Source: NORP240 sp965222175
GTDB lineage: Bacteria; Pseudomonadota; Gammaproteobacteria; Pseudomonadales; Pseudohongiellaceae
Assembly (NCBI GenBank): GCA_965222175.1
Contig: OZ244938.1
Coordinates: forward strand, 1,612,001 to 1,676,000
Reading direction: 5' to 3'
Length of the DNA: 64,000 nt
Shown: one piece after another, positions 18,274 to 27,910 of the stretch
How the letters are laid out: every line of letters begins with the position of its first letter
Position numbering within the stretch: the stretch's first letter is position 1
Notes under the pieces: model-generated
Told to the model about the DNA's origin: nothing
Databases searched by the model: none
What the model saw: the letters and a program-made list of their open reading frames with translations, nothing else
Position numbers and translations under genes: made by a program

Positions 18274-18516
18274 AGAAGTACCCGGGCTTCCTTCGTGCCT
18301 GCAGACTTTCATAACCCGGCCCGGCCGGCGGCTACGCTGAGGAGGCTGTCAGGGAACGGTCATTGGTGCAAACCAGTCCGGCTGATCTGACTGTCCGCTG
18401 GAAGCCGGCGTGATGCGCAGGGATGATCAGCGGTGGTTGGGAAAGCAGAGGGAGTGGCAGGAACTGCCGCGGCGACGCCCCGAGCCCGGGGTCGGATTGG
18501 CAGACAATCCGGTGTG

Positions 18517-19224
18517 TCAGGAGCCCAGGTAGTATTCGATCTTGAGCTGGTTGATTTCGATGATATCGTGATTCTGCAGCTTCACTGAACGGGAGCCGAT
18601 CTCCACGCCGTTGACGCGCAGGGGCTTGCAGTCTTCCGCCTGTTCCAGGGCGACAATGAAGTGTCCGTCCGGACGCCTGTTGATCAGGACGACCTGTAAG
18701 CCGGGCCGACCGAGTTTTACCGATTCTTTTTCCAGGAACAGTTCCTTGCCGGAACTTTTACCGTTCAACAGCTGCAGTTTTGCCGTTTTCAGACGCTGCT
18801 CGAGGCTGGACTTGGCCGTTGATGCCGAGTCCGGCGGTGTGGCGCCGTTTTTCGGCGTGCTTGCCTTGGCAGTATTGGCGCCGATAAAGACGGTTTTCTC
18901 TATATCGCCTGCCGGCGCGGCACTGGGCCTGTTGTTGTAGTTGATGTAGCGCAGTTCGTGCTTGCCGATGGTAATCACGTCGCCGTTTTTCAGCGCGTGC
19001 TTGTCGATGCTGTGGCCGTTAACAAACGTTCCATTAGTGCTGTTGAGATCTTCCAGGAAGGAATCACCGAAGATGGTCAGCAGCTTGGCGTGGTGACCAC
19101 TGACGGCGAGGTTGTCGATGCGGATGTCATTATCGTCTTTGCGACCAATCGTCATGACTTCCTTGTCGAGCGTGTACTCGCCGATTTTATTCGCGTTGAA
19201 GCTGAATTCTAATTTTCCAGACAT
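18517..19224 (-). CDS. FHA-domain protein with a second degenerate FHA-like half
   Basis: A 235-residue cytoplasmic protein. Residues ~15-90 form a clear FHA domain: TIGRKDDNDI, SGHHAKL and LNSTNGTFVNG, the residues that read phosphothreonine. After a linker (~90-145) the C-terminal ~85 residues repeat the plan (KLGRP near 170, LRVNGVEIGS near 203, HDIIEI) but lack the SxxH core, so that half may not bind phosphopeptides. It is the last gene of a minus-strand operon after PP2C and the kinase. It is therefore a likely substrate or adaptor of that kinase, as in FHA/kinase/phosphatase sets linked to type VI secretion or cell-wall control. Confidence 0.9.
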   Translation of the reverse strand: MSGKLEFSFNANKIGEYTLDKEVMTIGRKDDNDIRIDNLAVSGHHAKLLTIFGDSFLEDLNSTNGTFVNGHSIDKHALKNGDVITIGKHELRYINYNNRPSAAPAGDIEKTVFIGANTAKASTPKNGATPPDSASTAKSSLEQRLKTAKLQLLNGKSSGKELFLEKESVKLGRPGLQVVLINRRPDGHFIVALEQAEDCKPLRVNGVEIGSRSVKLQNHDIIEINQLKIEYYLGS

Positions 19225-19260
19225 CGAGATTTACCTGATCGATTTCAAGTTAAAAGGGCG

Positions 19261-20055
19261 CTAGCTGACGCGCTGGTTTTCAGCCGTTTCGGGTGACTGC
19301 ACCCTGATAAGTATGACTGAAACGTTATCTTTGCCACCATTCTGGTTTGCCATTGCAACGAGGCTTTGTGCCTTTTCGTTCAGAGCCAGCTGTGGCTCCT
19401 GTAACACCTGCTCAATCATTGTATCGTCCAGCATGTCCGAGAGACCATCTGAACACAACAGGAACAGATCGTCCCGTTCCGCTTCCTGCTGAAGAATATC
19501 GACCTCGACATCCTCTGCCGTACCCAGGGCCCGGGTGACGACGTGATTGATTGAAGCCAGCCGGGCCTCGTCTTCTGTATAAAACCCCTTGTCGATCAAG
19601 TCCTGAACGAGGCTGTGGTCTTTTGTGATGCGCTTCAAACTTTGTTCGCGAAACAGGTACAGCCTTGAATCACCAACGTGTCCTGCGTAGAGACGGGACC
19701 CTTCAACAACGGCCGCCACCACTGTGGTTCCCATCCCGTTTCTGGCGCTTACTTCTTCTGATGCCTCGTAAATTATTCGATTGCTGTTGGAAATTGTATT
19801 GGAAACCAGTTTCATCATCTGCGAACTGGTTATCGGTCTGCCGGATTGTTTAACCAGCCTCGATTTCATCTGGCGCAGCACCTGTTCCACTGCCATCCTG
19901 CTGGCAATCTCCCCGGCCTGGTGGCCTCCCATGCCATCTGCCAGCACGGCGATGCCTGAGCTGATGTCATAGCCGATGCAGTCTTCGTTATGATCTCTGG
20001 TCAGTCCCGTATCGGTAAACCCGGTTATTTCCACAGCGATGTCCGGTTTCGCCAT
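19261..20055 (-). CDS. PP2C-family serine/threonine protein phosphatase
   Basis: A 264-residue soluble PPM phosphatase. Metal-binding motifs are all visible: RDHNEDC at ~21-27, VLADGMGGHQAGE at ~36-48, LLCSDGLSD near 203-211 and GGKDNVSVI near 240-248. It would reverse phosphorylation by the adjacent kinase. Its ATG shares one base with the kinase stop (TGATG), with a GGGAGA site upstream, so translation is coupled. A GTG one codon earlier is possible. It resembles PppA/PrpC-type phosphatases. Confidence 0.95.
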   Translation of the reverse strand: MAKPDIAVEITGFTDTGLTRDHNEDCIGYDISSGIAVLADGMGGHQAGEIASRMAVEQVLRQMKSRLVKQSGRPITSSQMMKLVSNTISNSNRIIYEASEEVSARNGMGTTVVAAVVEGSRLYAGHVGDSRLYLFREQSLKRITKDHSLVQDLIDKGFYTEDEARLASINHVVTRALGTAEDVEVDILQQEAERDDLFLLCSDGLSDMLDDTMIEQVLQEPQLALNEKAQSLVAMANQNGGKDNVSVILIRVQSPETAENQRVS

Positions 20056-21923
20056 CACTGTTCTCCCAGGAAGCCACGGAAGCCGTCGGCCACCTGGCTG
20101 TAAAGCTGGGGCACAACACTGCTCAGTTGGTGGTTGCCGTCGAAGAACAACACGTACTGAGAAAGAATCAATACCAGAACACCGAACATCTTGAAGGTCC
20201 GGGTCTTGTACAAGGGTGTTTTCTGTTGTTGTGCAACCAGTTCGAAGACCGGTTCCTGGGTATCCTCCGCTATCTTGGGCAAAGTGATGGCAGTGATATC
20301 CTCTTTTTCGGCATTTTCGCCAGTTTCATCAAGGGAATCTGCAGGGACATCGACTTTTTCCGGCGTGCTCGACCCGGTGATATTGAGGTGAGCTTCCAAC
20401 ATCCGGATGCAGCGCTTCAGGCTGTCCTTGTGGCGCCGCTCGGGAATAGTGGACAACATGGTGGTGATCAGTTCCTGGATATCACCGGGTAAATCCAGGA
20501 AGGTCTTGCCCTTGGACTGGCGGCCCGCCGGTGCCTGTCGCGGCAGGCTGCCGGTAAAAAGCTGGTACAGCACAACCCCGACGGAGTAGATATCAGCGGC
20601 CACGCTCTGGGATTCATCCTGCAGGCTGTAAAAGTGGGCATTCTTGACGTTGCTCAGATCATCCTGAAGACCGAAATCGGTGATCTTCACCTGTCCGTCG
20701 TCGGTGAAAAGGATATTGGTGGGTCGCAAATGGCCGTGCACGATCTGGTGTTTGTGGGCGAAGGCCATGCCCAGGCAGATTTCCCGGCCGATTCTCAGCG
20801 TTTCGTTCCAGACCAGGTTGAACGCCAGTTTGTCCTGCAGGGTGCCGCCGCTGACGTATTCCTGGACGAGAATGAACAGCCGGTCGTTGCGGGCGGTACC
20901 CAGCGTCTGCAGAATATTGGGATGCTGAATCCTGGCCAGCTTGTTGCTGACCTCGAAACCGGAGGAATTGCTGGCTTTTTTCTTGATGACCAGCAGGGTG
21001 TTGCTGCGCTTCTGCTGGTAAAGGTAGACCGATCCGTACCGATCCTCCCGCAGTACATCGAGGAGCTGGAATTTCGCCTTGATCTGGGTTATTCCCTGTT
21101 CGGCACGCTTTTTCTGATCACTGTGAATATGGGCGCCCTTCATGACGCTGAGTACGTCGATTTTCAGGGCCTCGGCGGACTCGGGACGATTGTCGGGATC
21201 GGGTTCCATGCACTGCAGGATGATACGGTCGAGCTCGGGGCTGACTTCCGGATTCAGCTTTGACGGCGGGGGAAAGTGACCGGTGGGCACTTCTCCGGTG
21301 AACAGCTTGTACATAACCACGCCAAGGGAATAGATGTCGCTTTTCACCGTCACGTTGTCGGCGGAGTCGCGCTGCTCAGGGGACATGTAGTTGTAGGTAC
21401 CCATGACCGTGCCTTCAACGGTCTTCTCGCTGGGTCGATGCTGGTCTTCGTAGAACTGGGCGATACCGAAATCCAGGACCTTGATATTGCAGTTATCGTC
21501 CACCAGGATGTTGTCCGGCTTGATGTCCCGGTGGATCACGTTGTTCTTGTGGGCATAGGCGATGGCTTTCAGCAGCTGAATGATGATGCCCATCTTGTTG
21601 TAGTGATCCAGCTGCATGACCTGGACAGCGTTGTTCAGGTCAATCCCCTCGATGTACTCCATGACGAAGTAGGGCAGGTCATCCGCGTTGATTCCCCGGT
21701 CGATGACGTGAATGATGTTGGGATGATTGAGGCGGGCGATGATCAGGGACTCCCGCTCGAAACGATTGCGCGCTTCCCCGTGATCCTCCAGTTCGTGCGT
21801 GAGAATCTTGATCGCTACCGGGCGTTCCAGGGAATCCTGGATTCCCCGGTAGACAAAGGCCATGCCGCCTTCGCCTATCTTGCTGAGATTTGAGTAGCCC
21901 TCAAGTCTGACCTGCTCTTCCAT
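20055..21923 (-). CDS. Serine/threonine protein kinase with fused pseudokinase domain and C-terminal membrane anchor
   Basis: A 622-residue Hanks-type kinase. Domain 1 (~10-270) is complete: IGEGGMAFVYRG at 16-27, the ATP lysine K39, HRDIKPDN at 131-138 and DFG at 151-153. Domain 2 (~285-525) has the same fold, but the catalytic loop near 395 reads HGHLRPTN, so the catalytic Asp is replaced, while a TDFG is kept. It is probably a pseudokinase regulatory domain. One hydrophobic segment near 582-597 (MFGVLVLILSQYVLFF) leaves only ~25 residues outside, so there is no large sensory ectodomain. It is first in the operon with PP2C and FHA genes. Confidence 0.93.
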   Translation of the reverse strand: MEEQVRLEGYSNLSKIGEGGMAFVYRGIQDSLERPVAIKILTHELEDHGEARNRFERESLIIARLNHPNIIHVIDRGINADDLPYFVMEYIEGIDLNNAVQVMQLDHYNKMGIIIQLLKAIAYAHKNNVIHRDIKPDNILVDDNCNIKVLDFGIAQFYEDQHRPSEKTVEGTVMGTYNYMSPEQRDSADNVTVKSDIYSLGVVMYKLFTGEVPTGHFPPPSKLNPEVSPELDRIILQCMEPDPDNRPESAEALKIDVLSVMKGAHIHSDQKKRAEQGITQIKAKFQLLDVLREDRYGSVYLYQQKRSNTLLVIKKKASNSSGFEVSNKLARIQHPNILQTLGTARNDRLFILVQEYVSGGTLQDKLAFNLVWNETLRIGREICLGMAFAHKHQIVHGHLRPTNILFTDDGQVKITDFGLQDDLSNVKNAHFYSLQDESQSVAADIYSVGVVLYQLFTGSLPRQAPAGRQSKGKTFLDLPGDIQELITTMLSTIPERRHKDSLKRCIRMLEAHLNITGSSTPEKVDVPADSLDETGENAEKEDITAITLPKIAEDTQEPVFELVAQQQKTPLYKTRTFKMFGVLVLILSQYVLFFDGNHQLSSVVPQLYSQVADGFRGFLGEQ

Positions 21924-22069
21924 GGGAGTCTTTTTGCCTTGTAAAACAGAGGAATGTGGGTGTTACATAGCGTAAAGAGTGAGCTGCCTGAAAAATGTGA
22001 TATTCTTCGCAAAATCACATAGTTAGGCAGACGGGCAATGTGACTGCCCGCGCAACTTGGGTAACCGGG

Positions 22070-23140
22070 ATGGATCCGTTGATGAAGACCCTCAATTTCA
22101 CCGCTATCGCCGTACTGGTGATCGCTATTTTTTACGTGCTGATTGTCGGGGAAGCACTGCTGCTTCCGCTGGTGGTGGCGGTGGCCTTGTGGTACCTCAT
22201 TAACCTGCTGGCCAGCGGGTTTCGGCAGATCCCCATTGGGGTATACCGGATACCCAGGCCTCTCTGCCTGCTGGCCGCGGTGCTGACGTTTATCGCCCTG
22301 GGGTGGGCGGTAGTGAATTTTATCGGCTCCAACATTGCCGATGTGCGCCAGGTAATTCCTACCTACCAGGCCAATATCGAGGCCCGGATTCGTAACCTGC
22401 CGTTTTCCGAGTACCTCATCGACGAGCAGTCCGGCCGCTTTTCGGGCTTTATCCTGGATCCCGACTGGCTGGATCTGCCGGCCATCTTCACGTCCCTGGC
22501 CAGCACCTTCACTTCTATTGTGACCAGCGGCGGCATTATTCTCATCTATATTATTTTTCTCCTGCTGGAACAGGGCAACCTGGACAAGAAAGTGTCGGCC
22601 CTGGTGAAAAATCCCGAGCGGGAACGCAAGGTAAGAGGCATTATCCGCACCATTCAGCAGGATATTCGCAAGTACATCAGCATCAAGGTTTTTACCAGTT
22701 CGCTCACCGGCATTCTCAGCTACACCTTTCTGCGGATTGTCGATGTCGACTTTGCCGCCGTCTGGGGACTGCTCATCTTCCTGCTGAATTTCATTCCCAC
22801 CATCGGGTCCATCATTGCCACCATTTTTCCGGCGGTTATCGCCCTGGCCCAGTTCGAGGGGTATACCCAGTTCGGCCTGGTGCTGGTTGGTATCGGCAGT
22901 CTGCAGATTGCCATCGGTAATTTCCTGGAACCCAGGATGATGGGCACCTCGTTCAATCTCAGCCCACTGCTTATCCTGCTCAACCTGGGACTGTGGGGCT
23001 ATATCTGGGGCGTAGTGGGGATGTTCCTGTGTGTGCCTTTTCTGATTATCGTGTTCATCGTGCTGGCTCACTTCCCCCAGACCAGACCCATTGCGGTGAT
23101 GCTGTCGGCCGACGGCAATGTCGACTTTATCGACGAATGA
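22070..23140 (+). CDS. AI-2E family transporter (PerM/TqsA-like)
   Basis: About 356 residues with seven to eight hydrophobic segments in the family pattern: an N-terminal pair, a soluble region at ~85-140, then FLLLEQGNL..., a central cytoplasmic stretch RKVRGIIRTIQQDIRKYISIKVFTS, and a C-terminal cluster with LLIFLLNFIPTIGSIIA and NFLEPRMMGTSFNLSPL, the last being the most conserved family element. Members export autoinducer-2 or exchange ions; the substrate here is unknown. Start choices are ATG 22070 or ATG 22082. It is divergent from the kinase operon. Confidence 0.88.
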   Translation: MDPLMKTLNFTAIAVLVIAIFYVLIVGEALLLPLVVAVALWYLINLLASGFRQIPIGVYRIPRPLCLLAAVLTFIALGWAVVNFIGSNIADVRQVIPTYQANIEARIRNLPFSEYLIDEQSGRFSGFILDPDWLDLPAIFTSLASTFTSIVTSGGIILIYIIFLLLEQGNLDKKVSALVKNPERERKVRGIIRTIQQDIRKYISIKVFTSSLTGILSYTFLRIVDVDFAAVWGLLIFLLNFIPTIGSIIATIFPAVIALAQFEGYTQFGLVLVGIGSLQIAIGNFLEPRMMGTSFNLSPLLILLNLGLWGYIWGVVGMFLCVPFLIIVFIVLAHFPQTRPIAVMLSADGNVDFIDE

Positions 23141-23204
23141 TGAAGTCCACTTAGTCGGCAACGTCGGCTGGTTATTAGTCCTGCAACCCCTTGTACTAAC
23201 CGGC

Positions 23205-23210
23205 TATAAT
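23205..23210 (+). promoter_or_regulatory. Candidate -10 element for alaS
   Basis: A perfect TATAAT lies 84 bp before the alaS start. No convincing -35 was found at 17 bp. The leader of ~75 nt shows no obvious structured element. Confidence 0.45.
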
Positions 23211-23293
23211 CCCCACGCTGCGATTGTGGGACCTGTTGTCCGCCGGCAATCACCCGAATCACCACCGAATACACGCCTAGCTGGATTTACTCA

Positions 23294-25894
23294 ATGAAAA
23301 GCGCAGAAATCAGACAGAAATTCCTGGAATATTTTGCTCGCCATGGCCACGAGGTGGTCGCCAGCAGCTCCCTTGTGCCTGCCAATGACGCCACGCTGTT
23401 GTTTGCCAACGCCGGCATGGTGCAGTTCAAGGAAGCATTCCTGGGCGAGGAAATCCGCGAGAATCCCCGCGCCGCCAGTTCCCAGCGCTGTGTACGGGCC
23501 GGGGGCAAGCACAACGACCTGGAAAACGTCGGCTACACGGCCCGGCACCATACCTTCTTTGAGATGCTGGGCAATTTCAGCTTCGGCGACTATTTCAAGC
23601 GTGAGGCCATTCAGTTCGCCTGGGAGTTCCTGACCGGAGAGTTGGGCCTGCCGGCCGACAGGCTCTGGGTCACGGTTTACCAGGATGACGATGAAGCGGC
23701 GGCGCTGTGGCAGGATGAAATCGGTATCGACCCGGGGCGGCTGTCACGGCTGGGCGAAAAAGACAATTTCTGGTCCATGGGTGATACCGGACCCTGCGGA
23801 CCGTGTTCCGAAATATTCTACGATCACGGCGATGACGTGCCTGGCGGCCCTCCGGGCAGCCCGGACGAGGACGGTGATCGTTACATTGAGATCTGGAACC
23901 TGGTATTCATGCAGTTCGACCGCCAGCCGGATGGCACGCTGAAGCCGCTCCCCAGGCCCTCGGTGGATACCGGCATGGGACTGGAACGCATTGCGGCGGT
24001 AATGCAGGGTGTTCACAGCAATTACGAGATCGACCTGTTTCAGGTACTGCTGCAGGCTGCAGCCCGCATTACCGGCGAGACAGACCTCAGCAGGCCGTCG
24101 CTGCAGGTTATTGCCGACCATATCCGTTCCTGTGCGTTCCTGATCGTCGATGGCGTCATTCCAGCCAATGAAGGGCGGGGCTATGTATTGCGCCGCATCA
24201 TTCGCCGGGCCGTTCGCCACGGCTACCAGCTGGGCCTTGAGGACGTGTTCTTTTACCGGCTGGTGAGTGCCCTGGTGGATGCCATGGGCTCTGCTTACCC
24301 GGAACTCGCGGCGCGCCAGGAATTCGTGGAGAAAGTGCTGAAAGAGGAAGAGCAGCAGTTCGCGCGGACACTTGAGCACGGCATGAAAATCCTTGAACAG
24401 GCAATTTCCCGTCTTGATGGCAAGGTCATCCCGGGTGAGACGGTATTCCGCCTGTACGACACTTATGGCTTTCCGGTAGACCTGACAGCCGATGTCGCCC
24501 GGGAGCATAACCTGGGACTGGACATGGACGGCTTCGAGCAAGCCATGGCAGTGCAGAAGGAGCTGGCCCGATCGGCCAGTGGCTTCGGCAGTGCGGAAAA
24601 ACTGGTCATCGACCTGGAGGATGCCACCGAGTTTATCGGCTACGAGCGACTGAACGGCGAGGGTACCATCCGCGCCATATTTCAGGACGGTAAGCCGGTG
24701 GACAGCATGTCTGCCGATGACGAGGCGGACCTGATCCTGGATAACAGCCCGTTTTACGGGGAATCCGGTGGCCAGATTGGTGACCGGGGTATCCTGGAGG
24801 GTGAGGGCCTGACCTTTCAGGTCAACGATACCCAGAAACAGGGTGATTTTCTTATCCATCGGGGCGTCCTGAAGTCCGGCACATTAAATATCGGTGACCG
24901 CGTTGTCGCCAGGGTATCCGCGGCGGACCGCGCTGCCATCACCCTGAATCACTCGGCAACCCACCTGATGCATGCGGCCCTGCGCGAGGTACTGGGCACC
25001 CATGTCACGCAGAAGGGCTCGCTGGTGACGGCAGAGCGGCTGCGCTTCGACTTTTCTCATCCGTCCCCGGTAACGGCGGCAGAGCTGCGGGCAGTGGAGA
25101 ATCTGGTCAACCGGGAAATCCTGCAGAACACCCCGGTCTCCAAGGAAATCATGACCATGGATGAAGCCAGGCAGAAAGGCGCGCTGGCACTTTTTGGTGA
25201 AAAGTACGGCGACGAGGTGCGGGTTGTCAGCATGGGTGACCGGTTCTCCACCGAGCTGTGTGGTGGTTGTCACGTGCAGCGGACCGGGGATATCGGCCTG
25301 TTCAAAATCGTCGGCGAATCCGGCATCGCTGCCGGAGTTCGCCGGATAGAAGCGGTGACGGGTCTTGGCGCCATCGATCTGGTCAACCGCCGGGAGCAGA
25401 CTTTGACGCAGCTAGGTGAGATCGTCAGGTCCAGCGAAGAAGGGCTGGTGGACAGGATCAGCCAGCTGGCGGGCCAGGCCCGCAGTCTGGAAAAACAGCT
25501 GGAACAGCTGAAGGCGAAAATGGCCTCCTCCACCGGCAGCGATATAGCCAGCCAGGCACGGGAAGTGAATGGAGTAAAACTGCTGGCAGTTCGACTGGAA
25601 GGATTCAACGCCAAGTCATTGAGGGATACCGTGGATCAACTGAAGAACAAGCTGGGCGACGGCAGTGTCATTGTCCTGGCCAGCGAAGATGGCGGCAAGG
25701 TCAACCTGGTGGCAGGTGTCACACGGGACCTGACGGACAGGATCAAGGCCGGGGACCTGATCAATATGGTGGCGGGAAAGGTTGGCGGGAAAGGGGGAGG
25801 CCGCCCCGACATGGCGATGGCAGGCGGCAGTGACCCGGCCGGCATACCTGCCGCCCTGCAGAGCGTCGAACCCTGGGTCTCGGAGCGGGTTTGA
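23294..25894 (+). CDS. alaS: Alanyl-tRNA synthetase
   Basis: An 866-residue class II synthetase charging tRNA-Ala, with an editing domain. Motif 1/2 signatures lie in the N-terminal half (NDATLLFANAGMVQFK near 32-47; RCVRAGGKHNDLENVG near 70-85; HHTFFEMLGNFSFGDYF). The editing-site zinc ligands are in HSATHLMHAAL near 555 and ELCGGCHVQRTG near 655. A coiled linker and the C-Ala/DHHA1 domain with GGKGGGRPDMAMAGG complete it. Full length. The alaS-lysC-csrA-tRNA order is typical of Pseudomonas-like genomes. Confidence 0.98.
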   Translation: MKSAEIRQKFLEYFARHGHEVVASSSLVPANDATLLFANAGMVQFKEAFLGEEIRENPRAASSQRCVRAGGKHNDLENVGYTARHHTFFEMLGNFSFGDYFKREAIQFAWEFLTGELGLPADRLWVTVYQDDDEAAALWQDEIGIDPGRLSRLGEKDNFWSMGDTGPCGPCSEIFYDHGDDVPGGPPGSPDEDGDRYIEIWNLVFMQFDRQPDGTLKPLPRPSVDTGMGLERIAAVMQGVHSNYEIDLFQVLLQAAARITGETDLSRPSLQVIADHIRSCAFLIVDGVIPANEGRGYVLRRIIRRAVRHGYQLGLEDVFFYRLVSALVDAMGSAYPELAARQEFVEKVLKEEEQQFARTLEHGMKILEQAISRLDGKVIPGETVFRLYDTYGFPVDLTADVAREHNLGLDMDGFEQAMAVQKELARSASGFGSAEKLVIDLEDATEFIGYERLNGEGTIRAIFQDGKPVDSMSADDEADLILDNSPFYGESGGQIGDRGILEGEGLTFQVNDTQKQGDFLIHRGVLKSGTLNIGDRVVARVSAADRAAITLNHSATHLMHAALREVLGTHVTQKGSLVTAERLRFDFSHPSPVTAAELRAVENLVNREILQNTPVSKEIMTMDEARQKGALALFGEKYGDEVRVVSMGDRFSTELCGGCHVQRTGDIGLFKIVGESGIAAGVRRIEAVTGLGAIDLVNRREQTLTQLGEIVRSSEEGLVDRISQLAGQARSLEKQLEQLKAKMASSTGSDIASQAREVNGVKLLAVRLEGFNAKSLRDTVDQLKNKLGDGSVIVLASEDGGKVNLVAGVTRDLTDRIKAGDLINMVAGKVGGKGGGRPDMAMAGGSDPAGIPAALQSVEPWVSERV

Positions 25895-26101
25895 GAGACA
25901 ATGCCACGACCCTGCCGATCAAGACCTTGGCACGGAACAGCGCACCCGATCTGTTAAGGAACCTCTGATTAATCATGGAAACAGTCTGGCTTTCAGGCGA
26001 GTTCACTGACCAGACACCTTGCCGCCGGAATATGCCGTGATTGCATTCAGGTTGTTGTTACTGTTTAATTTGCAGCTTTTTGCAGGACGGTTACGGTTAC
26101 G

Positions 26102-27352
26102 ATGGCATTGATCGTTCAAAAATACGGTGGAACTTCGGTGGGCTCAACCGAGCGTATCGAGGCGGTAGCAGACAAGATAGCCGGCTTCAGGGATCGCGGT
26201 GATGACGTCGTCGTGGTGGTTTCTGCCATGAGCGGGGAAACCAACCGGCTGGTGAGCCTGGCCCAGGCCATTGCCGTGAATCCTCCTCCACGGGAAATGG
26301 ATGTTCTGCTCTCCACGGGAGAGCAGGTCACCATAGCCCTGCTGTGTATGGCCTTGCAGAAAAGGGGCTGTCCGGCCCGATCGTTTACCGGTGGCCAGGT
26401 ACGGATTCTCACCGATGCTGCCCACACCCGGGCGAGAATCAGGCAGATCGACGACCAGCGAATCCGCCAGGACCTGGCAGCGGGTCGAGTAGTCGTGGTG
26501 GCTGGATTCCAGGGTGTTGATGATAACGGCAACATAACCACCCTGGGACGAGGGGGCTCCGATACCACCGCGGTGGCCCTTGCCGCGGCGCTGAAAGCAG
26601 ACGAATGCCAGATTTACACCGATGTAAAGGGTGTTTACACCACGGACCCGCGGGTGGTGAAGGATGCCAGCCTGCTGGCAACCATCACCTTTGAAGAAAT
26701 GCTGGAGCTGTCCAGCCTTGGCGCCAAGGTGCTGCAGATCCGCTCGGTGGAGTTTGCCGGCAAGTACAAGGTTCCGCTGCGGGTGTTGTCCAGCTTTGAA
26801 GACGGGCCTGGTACCTTAATCAGTGTAGAGGAAGAGAAAGATATGGAAGAACCGGCCATTGCGGGTATCGCCTTTGCCAGAGATGAAGCCAAGATTACCG
26901 TGTCCGGTGTACCGGATGTGCCGGGGGTGGCCTACAAGGTTATCGGGCCGGTCAGCGACGCGGGCATCGAGGTGGATGTAATCGTCCAGAACGTCTCCGC
27001 CGACGGCACTACCGACATTACCTTTACCGTCAAGCGCAGTGACTGTGCCCAGGCACAGAGTATTCTGCAGCAGGTGGCACCGGAAATCGGCGCCCACCAG
27101 GTCAGTGTGGACGATCGGATCTGCAAGGTGTCCATAGTGGGGGTTGGCATGCGCTCCCACGCGGGAATCGCCAGCAGGATGTTCAAAACCCTGGCGGATG
27201 AGAACATCAATATCCAGATCATTACCACGTCGGAAATCAAGATCTCTATAGTCATCGAGGAAAAATACCTGGAACTGGCCGTCAGGGCGCTGCATGCTGC
27301 CTTCGAACTGGGTGATCCCGATTATCAGCCTGATCCCGGGGATAGCGCCTGA
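26102..27352 (+). CDS. lysC: Aspartate kinase, monofunctional
   Basis: A 416-residue kinase phosphorylating aspartate, the first step to lysine, threonine and methionine, so it supplies the substrate chain for hom and thrC at 9.4-12.1 kb. N-terminal KYGGTSVGS at 7-15, TLGRGGSDTTAVALAAAL near 148-165 and the C-terminal tandem ACT domains (from ~265, ITVSGVPDVPGVAYKVIGPVS) are visible. No fused dehydrogenase is present. Length matches the Pseudomonas-type feedback-regulated enzyme. Confidence 0.97.
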   Translation: MALIVQKYGGTSVGSTERIEAVADKIAGFRDRGDDVVVVVSAMSGETNRLVSLAQAIAVNPPPREMDVLLSTGEQVTIALLCMALQKRGCPARSFTGGQVRILTDAAHTRARIRQIDDQRIRQDLAAGRVVVVAGFQGVDDNGNITTLGRGGSDTTAVALAAALKADECQIYTDVKGVYTTDPRVVKDASLLATITFEEMLELSSLGAKVLQIRSVEFAGKYKVPLRVLSSFEDGPGTLISVEEEKDMEEPAIAGIAFARDEAKITVSGVPDVPGVAYKVIGPVSDAGIEVDVIVQNVSADGTTDITFTVKRSDCAQAQSILQQVAPEIGAHQVSVDDRICKVSIVGVGMRSHAGIASRMFKTLADENINIQIITTSEIKISIVIEEKYLELAVRALHAAFELGDPDYQPDPGDSA

Positions 27353-27611
27353 TCGACCCGACAGCGGTTTCGGCGCGGATTGCCCCGGTCCTGGAACAGG
27401 CCAGGGTCCTGGTCTCCGGGGTAACCGGTTAACTGAAAAGGCGAACGGGCAACGATGGGGCTCCGGCTGTCAGGGAGGAGTGCAGCGATCTGTTTACAGC
27501 GACGGGTGAATGCGGACAGCACGGGCCCGACGTATGCCAATTGGGTGTTTCCAAGCCGGGTAAATCCGTGAATAATGGGGCAGGCAACGGAATGGTAAAA
27601 GGAGGTAACAC

Positions 27612-27821
27612 ATGCTGATTTTAACCCGTCGAATCGGGGAGACCCTGATGGTGGGAGACGATGTCACCATCACGGTATTGGGCGTAAAGGGCAACCAGGT
27701 CAGGATAGGCGTCAATGCTCCGAAGGACGTGGCAGTGCATCGTGAAGAAATCTACCAGCGAATTCAGAAAGAAAAATCCGGCGATTTCGACCCGGACGAG
27801 GGATCCGGGGAAGCCCCCTGA
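27612..27821 (+). CDS. csrA: Carbon storage regulator CsrA/RsmA
   Basis: A 69-residue RNA-binding dimer that controls translation by binding GGA motifs. The N-terminus MLILTRRIGETLMVGDDV and VRIGVNAPKDVAVHREEIYQRI are canonical, including Leu4 and Arg44-region residues used for RNA contact. The acidic tail (~60-69) is longer than in E. coli (61 aa). An AAAAGGAGG site precedes the ATG, a near-perfect ribosome-binding site that itself contains GGA, which could allow autoregulation. It sits between lysC and tRNA-Ser, the classical location. Confidence 0.98.
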   Translation: MLILTRRIGETLMVGDDVTITVLGVKGNQVRIGVNAPKDVAVHREEIYQRIQKEKSGDFDPDEGSGEAP

Positions 27822-27892
27822 CTGGCCACACGGCCCGTATCCTCCCTCACTTTCGTTGCCTCCCGGGTCTGCCAATCAAGGCTTTGTATGAT

Positions 27893-27898
27893 ATTATT
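27893..27898 (+). promoter_or_regulatory. Candidate -10 element for tRNA-Ser
   Basis: TATTAT lies 12 bp before the mature tRNA 5' end. TGCCAA at 27871-27876 is a weak -35 at 16 bp. Confidence 0.4.
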
Positions 27899-27910
27899 CG
27901 CGTTCTTTAC

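Noticed and set aside
25962..25975. CCTCTGATTAATCA shared with 59924-59937
   Set aside because: The match is only 14 nt with little flanking similarity. It may be an insertion-sequence or MITE end, but that cannot be supported here.
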